Below are positions 37,147 to 45,608 of a stretch of DNA of 64,000 bases, piece after piece. A program made the position numbers and the translations under genes. This stretch comes from Muribaculaceae bacterium (GTDB lineage: Bacteria > Bacteroidota > Bacteroidia > Bacteroidales > Muribaculaceae): positions 19,173 to 83,172 of the forward strand of contig JAFVPD010000004.1 in NCBI GenBank assembly GCA_017505535.1, read 5' to 3'. Positions within the stretch are counted from its first letter, which is position 1. Each line of letters starts with the position of its first letter. The notes below the pieces were generated by a model. That model made no database searches, was not told where the DNA came from, and saw nothing but the letters and a program-made list of their open reading frames with translations.

Positions 37147-38310
37147 TTATAGTGTTTCTAAAATTTGCCAGCATTGATATAATCCGCGTGGAACGTGGAA
37201 ACAGCCTTTCCATTTACCTCCTTTGAGGTTAAGCAATACCTCGCCTTGACGGTTGAGGTAGCCAAACCATTCGGGGTGTTCTTGGTCCTTAAAGTGTTCC
37301 CATGTGTAGTTGTGTACACGTTCAAACCATTCAAGACAACGTGGATCTTTGGTCAATTGGTAACCTTTGATCATTGAAATGAGGGTCTCAATGTGTACCC
37401 ACCATAGTTTTTGATCCCATTCAAGCTCTTGTGTGGGGTGTCCTTTTAAGTCCATGAAGTAGAAGATTCCACCATGTTCTTTGTCCCAACCATATTCGGC
37501 CATGCGTATTGCTGTGTCTTTGGCTTTTTCAATCAAGTCGGGGCGATTTAGACGTTTGCCGAGGTCCATGATAAACCACATCGCTTCGATTGCGTGACCC
37601 GGATTCATGTGACGTCCGTCCATGCAGTCAACCAATGAACCATCTTCGGCTACATTTTCAACTACCAATCCGCCGAGCTCGGGACGCAAGAATACGTCCA
37701 TCACCTCATGAATGCACACGTCAATTGTCTTTTTCATGAATTCTTCGTCCAATAGTGGCTCGATTTCAAGCGCAAGATTGCAAAGAATCATGGGAAGTGC
37801 AAAGTTTTTCAATGAACGTGTACCGGGGTGAATTTTGTTCCATTTACCTTTGGGGTTATCAACTTTTGACAATACAATGTCAAATGTTTTTTTGGCGATT
37901 TCGGCATATTCTTTGTTGCCGGTTGCAATGCTCAATTGTCCAAATGCCATTGTGGCAAAGGTATATGAGAAGATGTTGTAGGGATCTACAAGTGGTTTTC
38001 CCTCGCGAGTGAGCGAGAAATACCAATTGTAGTTGCCATCATGCCCATATTTCTTGAGAAATTCGCCACCTTGGATAGCTGCATCTAACCATTCTTGGCG
38101 TTTCTCTACTTTATTATAGAGCATTGAGAACATCCACACCTCACGACCTTGCAACCAAATGAATTTATCGGTGTCAAAGACATTGCCTTCTCGGTCAAGG
38201 CAGGTAAAATAACCACCAAACTCCTTGTCTTGAGATTTTTCAAGCCAGAAAGGGAGCACCGAGTCAAGTAGCTCGGTTTTGTACTGTTCTGCTAACTTTT
38301 TAAAGTCCAT
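37147..38310 (-). CDS. N-acylglucosamine 2-epimerase (AGE) family enzyme
   Basis: 387 residues, normal for the AGE family (alpha6/alpha6 barrel). No signal peptide, so cytoplasmic. Family segments with active-site histidines include WLQGREVWMFSMLY, DGRHMNPGHAIEAMWF and KLWWVHIETLISM. AGE enzymes interconvert GlcNAc and ManNAc. Close Bacteroides relatives serve in sialic acid/ManNAc catabolism, while others epimerise beta-mannosyl or cellobiose ends. Next to a sugar porter and hexosaminidase, a role on N-acetylhexosamine is the simplest reading; cellobiose 2-epimerase is the alternative. It lies 41 bases upstream of susC on the same transcript. Confidence 0.85.
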   Translation of the reverse strand: MDFKKLAEQYKTELLDSVLPFWLEKSQDKEFGGYFTCLDREGNVFDTDKFIWLQGREVWMFSMLYNKVEKRQEWLDAAIQGGEFLKKYGHDGNYNWYFSLTREGKPLVDPYNIFSYTFATMAFGQLSIATGNKEYAEIAKKTFDIVLSKVDNPKGKWNKIHPGTRSLKNFALPMILCNLALEIEPLLDEEFMKKTIDVCIHEVMDVFLRPELGGLVVENVAEDGSLVDCMDGRHMNPGHAIEAMWFIMDLGKRLNRPDLIEKAKDTAIRMAEYGWDKEHGGIFYFMDLKGHPTQELEWDQKLWWVHIETLISMIKGYQLTKDPRCLEWFERVHNYTWEHFKDQEHPEWFGYLNRQGEVLLNLKGGKWKGCFHVPRGLYQCWQILETL

Positions 38311-38329
38311 ATATTTTTACTGTTTTGGA

Positions 38330-39733
38330 TTATTTTTTTGTCCAATATTTTTCTATCTCTTCAAGCGATTTTCCGGTTGTTTCGGGTACTGCTTTCCACA
38401 TGATGAGCATGTAGGGAACGCAACATACGGCAAACAATAGGAATGTGCCTTGTGGGGTGATGTTGGTCAACAACCATGGGGTAAGCTGGCCAATAAGGAA
38501 TGTGCCAATCCACAATGCAAAACTTGCAATTGACATTGCAACGGCACGCACCTTGATGGGATACATCTCGCTGAGAATAACCCAAACTACTGCACAGATT
38601 GAACCGGCGCAACAAACAATGTACAACACAAAGAACACGAGCAGATAATAGCTTGAGATGTTTAATGCTTCGCCCCAAATGAAGTAGGCCGCAATCAAGA
38701 GTAATGAAATGATCATACCCGAAACTCCGTAGTAAATGAGTTTCTTGCGACCGATCTTGTCAATTATGAACATTGCCAATATGGTGGTTATCATGTTGGC
38801 AAGACCCACAATCACTTGATAGAACAATGCATCGTCACTTGCCAATCCGGCGCCTTTGAAAATCTCAGGGCCATAGTACAATACGGCATTTACACCCATG
38901 AATTGTCCTAAAATAGCGATAGCCATACCTATGATCAAGGCTTTGAAAATGCCGGGTTGGAACAACATTTTTATTTCTGATTTCTCTGAACCTGAGGGCT
39001 TGCTCACTTCTTGGGTGGCTGCTATTTGTGCTCCTACGTCTTCTTTTGAACAATAGATGCGTCCGAAGATGTTTTCGGCACGAGAAACGCGACCTTTGGT
39101 AATCAACCAACGTGGGCTTTCAGGTATGCAAAGCACGATTATCAAGAAGAACATTGATGGAATAACTCCCATGCCCAACATTCCACGCCAATATTCGGTG
39201 ATGAAGATTTTGTCAAAGAAGTTGCCAAGTGCTTCTCCTTCTTGTGCCAAACTCAACAATTGGTCATTAATAATATAAGCCGCAACAACACCTATCGTTA
39301 CTGCAAGTTGATAGAGCGACACCAACAAGCCTCGATGTTGTGGCACTGATATTTCTGAGATATAAAGCGGACACACTATTGATGCCAATCCGATACCCAT
39401 TCCGCCCACGATGCGATAAAGCACAAGCTCAATGAATGAGTTGCTGATTGCGCAACCAATCATTGAAACAGTGAACAACACTGCCGATAATATCATGGTT
39501 TTCTTGCGACCGATATTGTCGCCAAGTGCGCCACCAAAAATTACTCCAATGATTGCACCAAGCAATGCGCTTGATACAAACCAACCTTTCATTCCATCAT
39601 TGAGGTTGAATTGTGCCGATACTTCTGAGATTGTACCTGAAATAACAGCTTCGTCATAGCCAAATAGGAATCCTCCCCATGCAGCTACAAACGAGAGAAA
39701 TAATAAATACCCAAAATGAACTTTTTGTTTCAT
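38330..39733 (-). CDS. MFS sugar porter
   Basis: 467 residues with twelve predicted spans. Sugar-porter signatures are clear: GYDEAVISGTI in span 1, GDNIGRKKTM between spans 2 and 3, PESPRWLITKGR after span 6, and VPETTGKSLEEIEKYW at the C-terminus. It should take a mono- or disaccharide released in the periplasm into the cytoplasm, where the adjacent epimerase acts. The substrate cannot be fixed from sequence; the neighbourhood suggests an amino sugar. Spacing to neighbours is 19 and 8 bases. Confidence 0.92.
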   Translation of the reverse strand: MKQKVHFGYLLFLSFVAAWGGFLFGYDEAVISGTISEVSAQFNLNDGMKGWFVSSALLGAIIGVIFGGALGDNIGRKKTMILSAVLFTVSMIGCAISNSFIELVLYRIVGGMGIGLASIVCPLYISEISVPQHRGLLVSLYQLAVTIGVVAAYIINDQLLSLAQEGEALGNFFDKIFITEYWRGMLGMGVIPSMFFLIIVLCIPESPRWLITKGRVSRAENIFGRIYCSKEDVGAQIAATQEVSKPSGSEKSEIKMLFQPGIFKALIIGMAIAILGQFMGVNAVLYYGPEIFKGAGLASDDALFYQVIVGLANMITTILAMFIIDKIGRKKLIYYGVSGMIISLLLIAAYFIWGEALNISSYYLLVFFVLYIVCCAGSICAVVWVILSEMYPIKVRAVAMSIASFALWIGTFLIGQLTPWLLTNITPQGTFLLFAVCCVPYMLIMWKAVPETTGKSLEEIEKYWTKK

Positions 39734-39741
39734 GTGATTGT

Positions 39742-40836
39742 CTATTTAATTTCGAAATATTCTTTGTAACGATCATACAAGTGTCCGGCTTGCAAATAGG
39801 CCGATTGGGGTGACATGAAGTGGCTGAATTCAAATGTGATTGCCTTGTCATATCCGGCACGTTTTGCTGCCTCGAGTTTCAAACGCAATTTGTCAAATTT
39901 GATGGGGAAGAATTTGATGGGCATGTCGCGGTCAAATGACTCGGCATTGGTCCAACATTGCATGCCATATTTGTCGGCAAGACGTTTGTTCACTTCAAAG
40001 AATGCGTCAAGTTCATCATAGTCGATTTGTCCATCTTGGAATGCACATGCATCTACCACGTCATGAATTCCGTCAAAGATTTCGCCCCATTCGCGTTCGT
40101 GCTCTTGAACCGATACGGCTTGTTCTTTGGTCAACGCTGACCCCGATGCCATTACGGCTTTCTTGCCATCAATCCATGGTGAAATGAATGTGGGAAGACC
40201 TCCTGACACATCTTTACATTGTTTGCCCATTGCGTGGAATGCCTCAATAGCGCCTTTGGTTTGACGGCTGATTTCGCCACTGATGTACCAACCTTGGAAG
40301 CTTTTGTGCTTGCTTCCGTAGTTTTGCCACACTTCATCAATGACATATTTGTTATCTTCGATTTCCCATGATAGGTCGCCGGTGTCCCAATAACGACCTG
40401 AGTCATAAAGTCCGAAGAAGAATTTCATGTTATACTTGTCGGCAAGTGTCAAGAACATTTCAAGCAAATCTTGCGAGGGCTTATAACATCCTTTCTTTAA
40501 TAAATAAGGTGAGTTATAGGTGATAAATTTACGATAGCCCGAGCGTATCATGATAACTGTATCGATGCCTATGGCTTTCATGTGTTGGAAATCTTGATCC
40601 CACTCTTTCATGCCCCAGTTTTGGTGGGGGATATCGTGTGAGATTTCATCAAGAAATGTTCCTGTGATTTTAAGACCTTCATTTTTAGGAACGAGCCAGT
40701 TGGCTTCATCGGCTGCAACTGCGATGCGTGCTTTTTCTTCATCGCTGGTGTCGCAACTGTTCAACAACGTTTGAGCTACAATTGCCGATGCTCCTACTGC
40801 GGCAATGTCTTTGAAAAATTTTCTACGGGTACTCAT
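39742..40836 (-). CDS. DUF4434-type putative glycosidase, lipoprotein with twin-arginine-like start
   Basis: 364 residues. The N-terminus STRRKFFKDIAAVGAS is twin-arginine-like, and LLNSC at 24-28 forms a lipobox, so export as a folded lipoprotein is possible. The rest resembles a DUF4434 barrel: ITGTFLDEISHDIPHQNWG, IDTVIMIRSGYR, SFQGWYISGEISRQT with a conserved acidic residue. It shares its family with the last PUL gene at 18625-20100 but lacks the C-terminal discoidin-like part. Catalytic activity is not established. Confidence 0.66.
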   Translation of the reverse strand: MSTRRKFFKDIAAVGASAIVAQTLLNSCDTSDEEKARIAVAADEANWLVPKNEGLKITGTFLDEISHDIPHQNWGMKEWDQDFQHMKAIGIDTVIMIRSGYRKFITYNSPYLLKKGCYKPSQDLLEMFLTLADKYNMKFFFGLYDSGRYWDTGDLSWEIEDNKYVIDEVWQNYGSKHKSFQGWYISGEISRQTKGAIEAFHAMGKQCKDVSGGLPTFISPWIDGKKAVMASGSALTKEQAVSVQEHEREWGEIFDGIHDVVDACAFQDGQIDYDELDAFFEVNKRLADKYGMQCWTNAESFDRDMPIKFFPIKFDKLRLKLEAAKRAGYDKAITFEFSHFMSPQSAYLQAGHLYDRYKEYFEIK

Positions 40837-40842
40837 GGTGTA

Positions 40843-42762
40843 TTATTCTTTATTAATGAATTGGCCGTGTAATGACACGTCTTGATATTCAAATGGATTC
40901 AAAATCTTGTCAATTAATAAGGCAAATTCACCTCTTGTTATATTCTGTAAATTGTTTTCGATGGTGATGTTATACTCTTTGAAAATGTTGTTGGCAAGGG
41001 ATTTGACATCGGTAGTGTTGTCAATGCCATGAGTTGAGATTATGTTTTCAATTAGGCCGATGGCATCATTGACGGTTAGTGCAATGGTGTCGTTGGGTAA
41101 TTGATAGGTCATTTTCGGGTAGTTTTCTTTCAACCCGTCAAGCTCGGTTGATAATAATAGTGTATCGGCTCTTAACCACGTTTGATTGGCCCACCCCACG
41201 TTGCGACCTTCGCCCTTAAGAATTCCGGCAGCTCCGATACGCTGATAGGCTTTAAAGCGGTTGTCGTCCTTAGCTACATCAAGATATGGTAGCAGATAAC
41301 CTCCGGCATCAAGTATGGCTTTTTGAACTTCTCTCACACTCACTTGTGACGGAGAGATGTTTCCTTTTGATGCAAGTGCTGCAACTGTTCCGGCGGCGGT
41401 GCCTATTTGTAGCACTACCGGTTGCAATCGGGTTGTGCCGTTTACGATATTTGATACCGAGATGGATTTTTCGGCAACAATCATGTTGTCAACGTCTGTC
41501 GGGATCAATGTCCCAAGTGGTAATCCAAATGATGGTACGGGGTGGAAATAGAGACGGGGAAGCTCTTCTTCTCCGGTGTATCGTGCGTGATGGTGGTCAA
41601 CCGGATAGTCGCCCACAGCTATGCTTGTGCGATACAGTGCTTCTTCTTGGTCATAGGGTGCGGTGATGTGATTGAGGGTGAATCTTACCTCTCCTTTTAT
41701 GCGTCGGCTTTCACGATGATAGGGTATGAAAGGCAACTTGTCGGCTGTGGGAAATTCATCGTCGGCAAGTCCCAATGTGTTGAAACCCAATTCGGTTTGT
41801 AGAAAATAAAGAAATCCGAGCGTGAAGTTTTTGGCTTCTTTCAATGCTTCTTCTCTCTCTTCGGCCGACATTTCAATGATGTTCAAATAGTAGTCGTTAC
41901 CCTCAATGGGCCAGTTTATCATATACTTATTTCCGGGCAATTTGCCATAGGTTATCATCATCTCGGGACTCCACATGCGATCGGGCTCCGATGGATTGGT
42001 GCACAATTCGTTGATTGCTGAACATGCATATTTTAAGGGGTCATATCCTTCAGGCTTTTCGATTGTTACGTCTTTGCCATAGTCTTTGAGCACAGCTACA
42101 TAGGTTAGGTCCTGAATGATTCCGTTGGCCTCTTCGGGTGCAATGTCCTCTTTGGTCACCTCGCGACTTTCCATGCCTATGTCATATTTCACTCCGGTCA
42201 ATTTTGCAATGTCCCCCAATTCGGTTGCATCAATTATCAGCGATGCTGTGATTTCATGGATATTGCCTTTGTCGTCCGATACTTGCGCCACCCATTTGCC
42301 TTCGTTGTTTTTGCATAGGCTTTGCAATCGGGTGTTTAAGTGTAGTTGGAGGTTTTCTTCTTTGGCGATGATGTCTCGGAATATTTTGTTTCCTACCGAT
42401 GGCTCAAATTGTACATAGCTCACCCAGCCTGTTTGAAGGGCTGTGTCTGAACCATAATGGCTTATTAACGAATCTCTAAATTCGCCCCACATTCCGGCTG
42501 GAAGGTCGTTGTTCCCGTCTATCGCACTCACTCCGGCTGAGGTGAGCATTCCTCCTACCCATGGAGTTTCTTCGATGATTATGGCCTTTGCTCCCATGCG
42601 TGCAGCTTGCACACCTGAGGAAACCCCACTCGCTCCGCCCCCAAAAATGAGTATATTGGTACTCTCCTTAGTTTGGCAAGATGTTATGTTGCAGAGTAAA
42701 ATTGCGACAAAAATAAAGTTGATAATTAGATTCAAAGCATTATTTGTTCGTAAACGGACCAT
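40843..42762 (-). CDS. FAD-dependent oxidoreductase lipoprotein, first gene of the PUL
   Basis: 639 residues. An N-terminal membrane/lipoprotein signal (Cys29 in NITSC) is followed by an FAD-binding Rossmann motif, ILIFGGGASGVSSGVQAAR, and GGMLTSAG, both typical of the PF12831 'FAD-dependent oxidoreductase' group. Further family segments are SLIIDATELGDIAKLTG and VNGTTRLQPVVLQIGTAAG. The last 130 residues are a helical extension. Such enzymes are frequent in Bacteroidetes glycan loci, and the oxidised substrate is usually unknown. Export of a flavoprotein to the envelope is notable. Its promoter lies at 42804-42834. Confidence 0.8.
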   Translation of the reverse strand: MVRLRTNNALNLIINFIFVAILLCNITSCQTKESTNILIFGGGASGVSSGVQAARMGAKAIIIEETPWVGGMLTSAGVSAIDGNNDLPAGMWGEFRDSLISHYGSDTALQTGWVSYVQFEPSVGNKIFRDIIAKEENLQLHLNTRLQSLCKNNEGKWVAQVSDDKGNIHEITASLIIDATELGDIAKLTGVKYDIGMESREVTKEDIAPEEANGIIQDLTYVAVLKDYGKDVTIEKPEGYDPLKYACSAINELCTNPSEPDRMWSPEMMITYGKLPGNKYMINWPIEGNDYYLNIIEMSAEEREEALKEAKNFTLGFLYFLQTELGFNTLGLADDEFPTADKLPFIPYHRESRRIKGEVRFTLNHITAPYDQEEALYRTSIAVGDYPVDHHHARYTGEEELPRLYFHPVPSFGLPLGTLIPTDVDNMIVAEKSISVSNIVNGTTRLQPVVLQIGTAAGTVAALASKGNISPSQVSVREVQKAILDAGGYLLPYLDVAKDDNRFKAYQRIGAAGILKGEGRNVGWANQTWLRADTLLLSTELDGLKENYPKMTYQLPNDTIALTVNDAIGLIENIISTHGIDNTTDVKSLANNIFKEYNITIENNLQNITRGEFALLIDKILNPFEYQDVSLHGQFINKE

Positions 42763-42803
42763 TTTTGCACATTTGTGTTAATTTACATGTTATTTTGTTC
42801 ATA

Positions 42804-42834
42804 CAAAATTACATATATTTCCTAAAATTGCGAA
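42804..42834 (-). promoter_or_regulatory. Probable promoter of the whole PUL
   Basis: On the minus strand: TTCG at 42834-42831 (one mismatch to TTTG), exactly 19 bases, then TAATTTTG at 42811-42804 (perfect -7). It lies 42 bases before the first PUL gene. All fourteen genes downstream are on the same strand with gaps of at most 71 bases. Confidence 0.62.
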
Positions 42835-43211
42835 ATTTAATCGTGCTTATTTCGTGTTTTAACGAAAAAAATTGTCAAAATGCAAAATGAGATAATTGAT
42901 GAAAAAAAGATGCTCAACTATACAAAAATGAATTATTAAAAACAGCGGCACTCTATACTACTATACAATTTAGTTACAAAAGGAAATAAATTTGTTTAAA
43001 TATGTAAATTGTGTTTGTGGGTGTAAATGGCCTTCGATCGTGTGAATAGAAACAGCAATCTTAGCTTTTAAAGGCTTTTAGACTGATTGGCTCTCTCTCT
43101 AAACGCCAAAAATCACAGGTGAATATGTGAATATATGTTGCGATGCTCTTGAAAATACGAAAGAAATGTTAAATATGCACTCTTCGGTGATAGATTTATT
43201 TCTGATTATTT
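42835..43211. other. Non-coding, AT-rich gap between PUL promoter and small RNA candidate
   Basis: I see no convincing reading frame or repeat here. The stretch is AT-rich with several short ACTATAC-like repeats near 42955-42965, which could be a regulator site for the PUL but are not strong enough to call. Confidence 0.4.
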
Positions 43212-43241
43212 TTTGCGTTATTTAGAAAGTATGTATATTTG
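43212..43241 (+). promoter_or_regulatory. Promoter of the small RNA candidate at 43248
   Basis: TTTG at 43212-43215, 18 bases, then TATATTTG at 43234-43241. The -7 is perfect and the spacing is one base short of the consensus 19. Confidence 0.65.
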
Positions 43242-43247
43242 TGCGTG

Positions 43248-43318
43248 TGTTTTTCATAGTATTAGATTAAGATAAAGGTTTAAAGGAGATGAGGTGTCGT
43301 GAGACACCTCATTTTTTT
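43248..43318 (+). ncRNA. Candidate independently transcribed small RNA
   Basis: A complete transcription unit of about 70 bases with no coding potential: a good promoter immediately upstream, an AT-rich 5' part (GTATTAGATTAAGATAAAG), a purine-rich AAAGGAGATG, and a strong intrinsic terminator. It lies between the PUL promoter (opposite strand) and the B3/B4 protein promoter. AAAGGAG could pair with mRNA leaders or be an unused ribosome site. Alternatively, it is an attenuated leader of the next gene, but that gene has its own promoter. Confidence 0.55.
43290..43318 (+). terminator. Intrinsic terminator of the small RNA candidate
   Basis: A perfect nine-base stem, TGAGGTGTC with GACACCTCA, around GTGA, followed by seven T residues. 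This is one of the clearest terminators in the window. Confidence 0.85.
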
Positions 43319-43331
43319 ATTTCTGTTTCTG

Positions 43332-43362
43332 TTTATAATTTGAAATTGAGTTTGTATATTTG
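43332..43362 (+). promoter_or_regulatory. Promoter for the B3/B4-domain gene
   Basis: TTTA at 43332-43335 (one mismatch), exactly 19 bases, then TATATTTG at 43355-43362. The predicted start near 43369 gives a leader of about 12 bases to the ATG at 43381 and argues against a TTG start at 43375. Confidence 0.65.
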
Positions 43363-43380
43363 TAAAATTAAAAATTGACC

Positions 43381-44046
43381 ATGAATATTGAAATCGAAGA
43401 TATAATAAAAAATGTAGCTCCGCAATTACAAGTGGTGGCAATCGAGGCCGATGTCATCAATTGTGATACTCCCGATGATTTTTGGACTGAATTGACTCAA
43501 GAGGCTCTCCGCATTGCCCAACTGTATGATTTGTCGCAAATCAACAAGCGCCCGGGCATAGCTGCCACACGTGCGGCCTATAAAGCTCTTGGCAAGGAGC
43601 CCAATCGATATCGTCCATCAAGCGAGGCATTGTGCCGACGTGCGGTGAAAGGAATGGAGCTATATCGCATCAATGCATTGGTTGATATTATCAATCTCAT
43701 TTCAATGCGCAGCGGATACTCGATAGGGGGATTTGATGCCGATTGTATTCAAGGCGATTTGTTGCGATTGGGTGCCGGTCGCACCGGTGAGGTGTTTAAT
43801 GCGATAGGTCGCGGACAATTAAATATTGAGGGCCTGCCGTTATATCGTGACGCAGTGGGAGGTATAGGAACTCCCACGAGCGACGAAGAACGCACCAAAC
43901 TTTCCATCGCTACTCGCCGACTATTGATGTGTATCAATATATATCAAGAAGAAATGCCCGTTGGTGATGTTGTCAATCTCTCGCGTAATTTGTTGGAGCG
44001 ATATTGCCAAGCAACTAATATAACCGTAAAATATGTAAGGCCATGA
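43381..44046 (+). CDS. B3/B4 (tRNA-binding/editing-like) domain protein
   Basis: 221 residues from the ATG at 43381; an in-frame TTG two codons earlier is less likely. The protein is a stand-alone version of the B3/B4 domain of phenylalanyl-tRNA synthetase beta chain: KRPGIAATRAAYKALGKEPNRYRPSSEAL and LVDIINLISMRSGYSIGGFD are characteristic. In PheT this domain edits mischarged Tyr-tRNA-Phe; free-standing copies are of unknown role, possibly trans-editing or tRNA binding. Its stop overlaps the start of the Sua5/YciO gene by four bases, which strengthens a tRNA-related role. Confidence 0.86.
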   Translation: MNIEIEDIIKNVAPQLQVVAIEADVINCDTPDDFWTELTQEALRIAQLYDLSQINKRPGIAATRAAYKALGKEPNRYRPSSEALCRRAVKGMELYRINALVDIINLISMRSGYSIGGFDADCIQGDLLRLGAGRTGEVFNAIGRGQLNIEGLPLYRDAVGGIGTPTSDEERTKLSIATRRLLMCINIYQEEMPVGDVVNLSRNLLERYCQATNITVKYVRP

Positions 44047-44654
44047 AGATATTAAAGATGTATGAGTCCAATATCAATGACCGATATATGGACGAAGCGG
44101 TGAAAACATTGCGTGATGGAGGAATCATTATATATCCTACCGACACGCTCTATGCGCTTGGGTGTGATGCTCTCAATAATGGTGCCATTGAGCGCATTTG
44201 TCGCATAAAAAACATAAATCCTCAAAAAACTCCGCTTTCAATTATTTGTTGTGGCATAGCTCAAGCCGCTGAATATGCGCGCGTGGATAATAAGATATTT
44301 AAAATATTACGTACATATTTGCCCGGGGCATTTACGTTTATATTACAGGCGTCACATTCGCTCCCAAAAGTGTTTAAAGGCCGAAAGACTGTAGGTGTGC
44401 GCATTCCCGACAATGCTATCGCTCGTGGACTGGCTGAACGGTTGGGCAATCCCATTCTCACCACTTCTATTGAGTGGCCCGAAGATTTACCCGAGGAGGG
44501 TTGCGAGCTCGAATCGATTGCTTTGCGATATGATGGTTTGGCTGAGCTGATTATTGATGGCGGAACGGGTGAGTTGATTCCCTCGACGGTGGTCGATTGC
44601 ACCAATAGTGACTCGCCCGAGGTGGTGAGAGAGGGTAAAGGTTTTTTGGAATGA
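44043..44654 (+). CDS. Sua5/YciO/YrdC-family protein, closest in motifs to YciO
   Basis: 203 residues. The YrdC fold is evident from IIIYPTDTLYALGCDA, GAFTFILQASHSLPK, KTVGVRIPDN and NPILTTSIE. Family enzymes make threonylcarbamoyl-AMP from threonine, bicarbonate and ATP for t6A37 of tRNA. Several stretches (ALGCDALNNGAIERICRIK, YARVDN) look more like E. coli YciO than TsaC, and it lacks the C-terminal Sua5 domain. Whether it is the cell's main t6A enzyme cannot be said. The ATGA overlap with the B3/B4 gene indicates an operon. Confidence 0.85.
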   Translation: MKILKMYESNINDRYMDEAVKTLRDGGIIIYPTDTLYALGCDALNNGAIERICRIKNINPQKTPLSIICCGIAQAAEYARVDNKIFKILRTYLPGAFTFILQASHSLPKVFKGRKTVGVRIPDNAIARGLAERLGNPILTTSIEWPEDLPEEGCELESIALRYDGLAELIIDGGTGELIPSTVVDCTNSDSPEVVREGKGFLE

Positions 44655-44672
44655 TTTAAAATGTGCTGAAAG

Positions 44673-45608
44673 ATGATATTGAAACGTGTATCGGCCAATG
44701 AATATAGTCAATTGCTCGGCGATTGTGCTCCTATATATAATAATGTGAAATTTGTGGAACTCAATGCCGCAAAATGCGACGAGGTGCACTATTTGTCAAT
44801 CTGTGACACAAAACCTCGGCTTGGGATTGTCTTGGGCGTTAATCATAGCGAAAAAATCATGTGCAGCCCCTTTTCGGCTCCTTTTGGAGGGTTTGTTTAC
44901 AAGGTGGAACCTTCAATCGAAGTTGTGGAAAAAGCTCTCGAAGCATTGGTTGATTATGTTGGGCAATATACTTTGCGCCTCACTTTGCCTCCCGATATAT
45001 ATGGCTACACTTCGTTTAATGCCAAAGTGGTAAATTCTCTCATGCGAATGGGGCATGTTCCCTCGTGGGTTGATTTAAACTACCACTACGACTTGTCTCG
45101 GGTTGAGCATTACGAGTCGTTCTTGTCACGCAATGCGCGCAAAAATCTAAACAATTCTCTCAAGCACGATTTTGTATTTGAAAAACTCAGCTCTGACGAT
45201 TCGGCCCACATTGCAAGGGCCTATGCCGTGATAAAAGCCAATAGGGAGAGTCACAACTATGCTTTGCGCATGTCGTTGAACGATGTAGTGGAAACGGCGC
45301 AGATTCTACCGGCCGATTTCTTTGTCCTTTCATTGAATGGCGAAGATGTTGCTGCGGCACAAGTTTTTCATATTTCCGAAGGCATTGCCCAAGTCATCTA
45401 TTGGGGCGATTGTCCGGGATATAGTGCTTTGCGTCCGATGAATTTCCTCGCCTATAAATTGTGTGATCACTACCATAAAAACGGGGTGAAAACGCTTGAC
45501 ATAGGTCCGTCAACACAACAAGGTGTTCCCAATTACGGACTATGCGAGTTTAAAGAAAATCTCGGCTGTGAGGTTTCTCTGAAATATATTTTTGAAATCA
45601 AGGCTTAG
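44673..45608 (+). CDS. GNAT/FemAB-like acyltransferase
   Basis: 311 residues, no signal peptide. The pattern FLSRNARKNLNNSLKHDFVFEKLSSDD, then DFFVLSLNGEDVAAAQVFHISEGIAQVIYWGDCPGYSALRPMNFLAYKLCDHY, is that of BioF2-like/FemAB acetyltransferase domains. Such proteins transfer an acyl or aminoacyl group, often in cell-envelope or peptidoglycan pathways; the substrate is unknown. It follows the YciO-type gene by 18 bases and ends 11 bases into the convergent N-acetylmuramidase gene. Confidence 0.72.
   Translation: MILKRVSANEYSQLLGDCAPIYNNVKFVELNAAKCDEVHYLSICDTKPRLGIVLGVNHSEKIMCSPFSAPFGGFVYKVEPSIEVVEKALEALVDYVGQYTLRLTLPPDIYGYTSFNAKVVNSLMRMGHVPSWVDLNYHYDLSRVEHYESFLSRNARKNLNNSLKHDFVFEKLSSDDSAHIARAYAVIKANRESHNYALRMSLNDVVETAQILPADFFVLSLNGEDVAAAQVFHISEGIAQVIYWGDCPGYSALRPMNFLAYKLCDHYHKNGVKTLDIGPSTQQGVPNYGLCEFKENLGCEVSLKYIFEIKA

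Noticed and set aside
43375..43380. TTG start for the B3/B4 gene
   Set aside because: The ATG six bases later fits the promoter and the usual start better.
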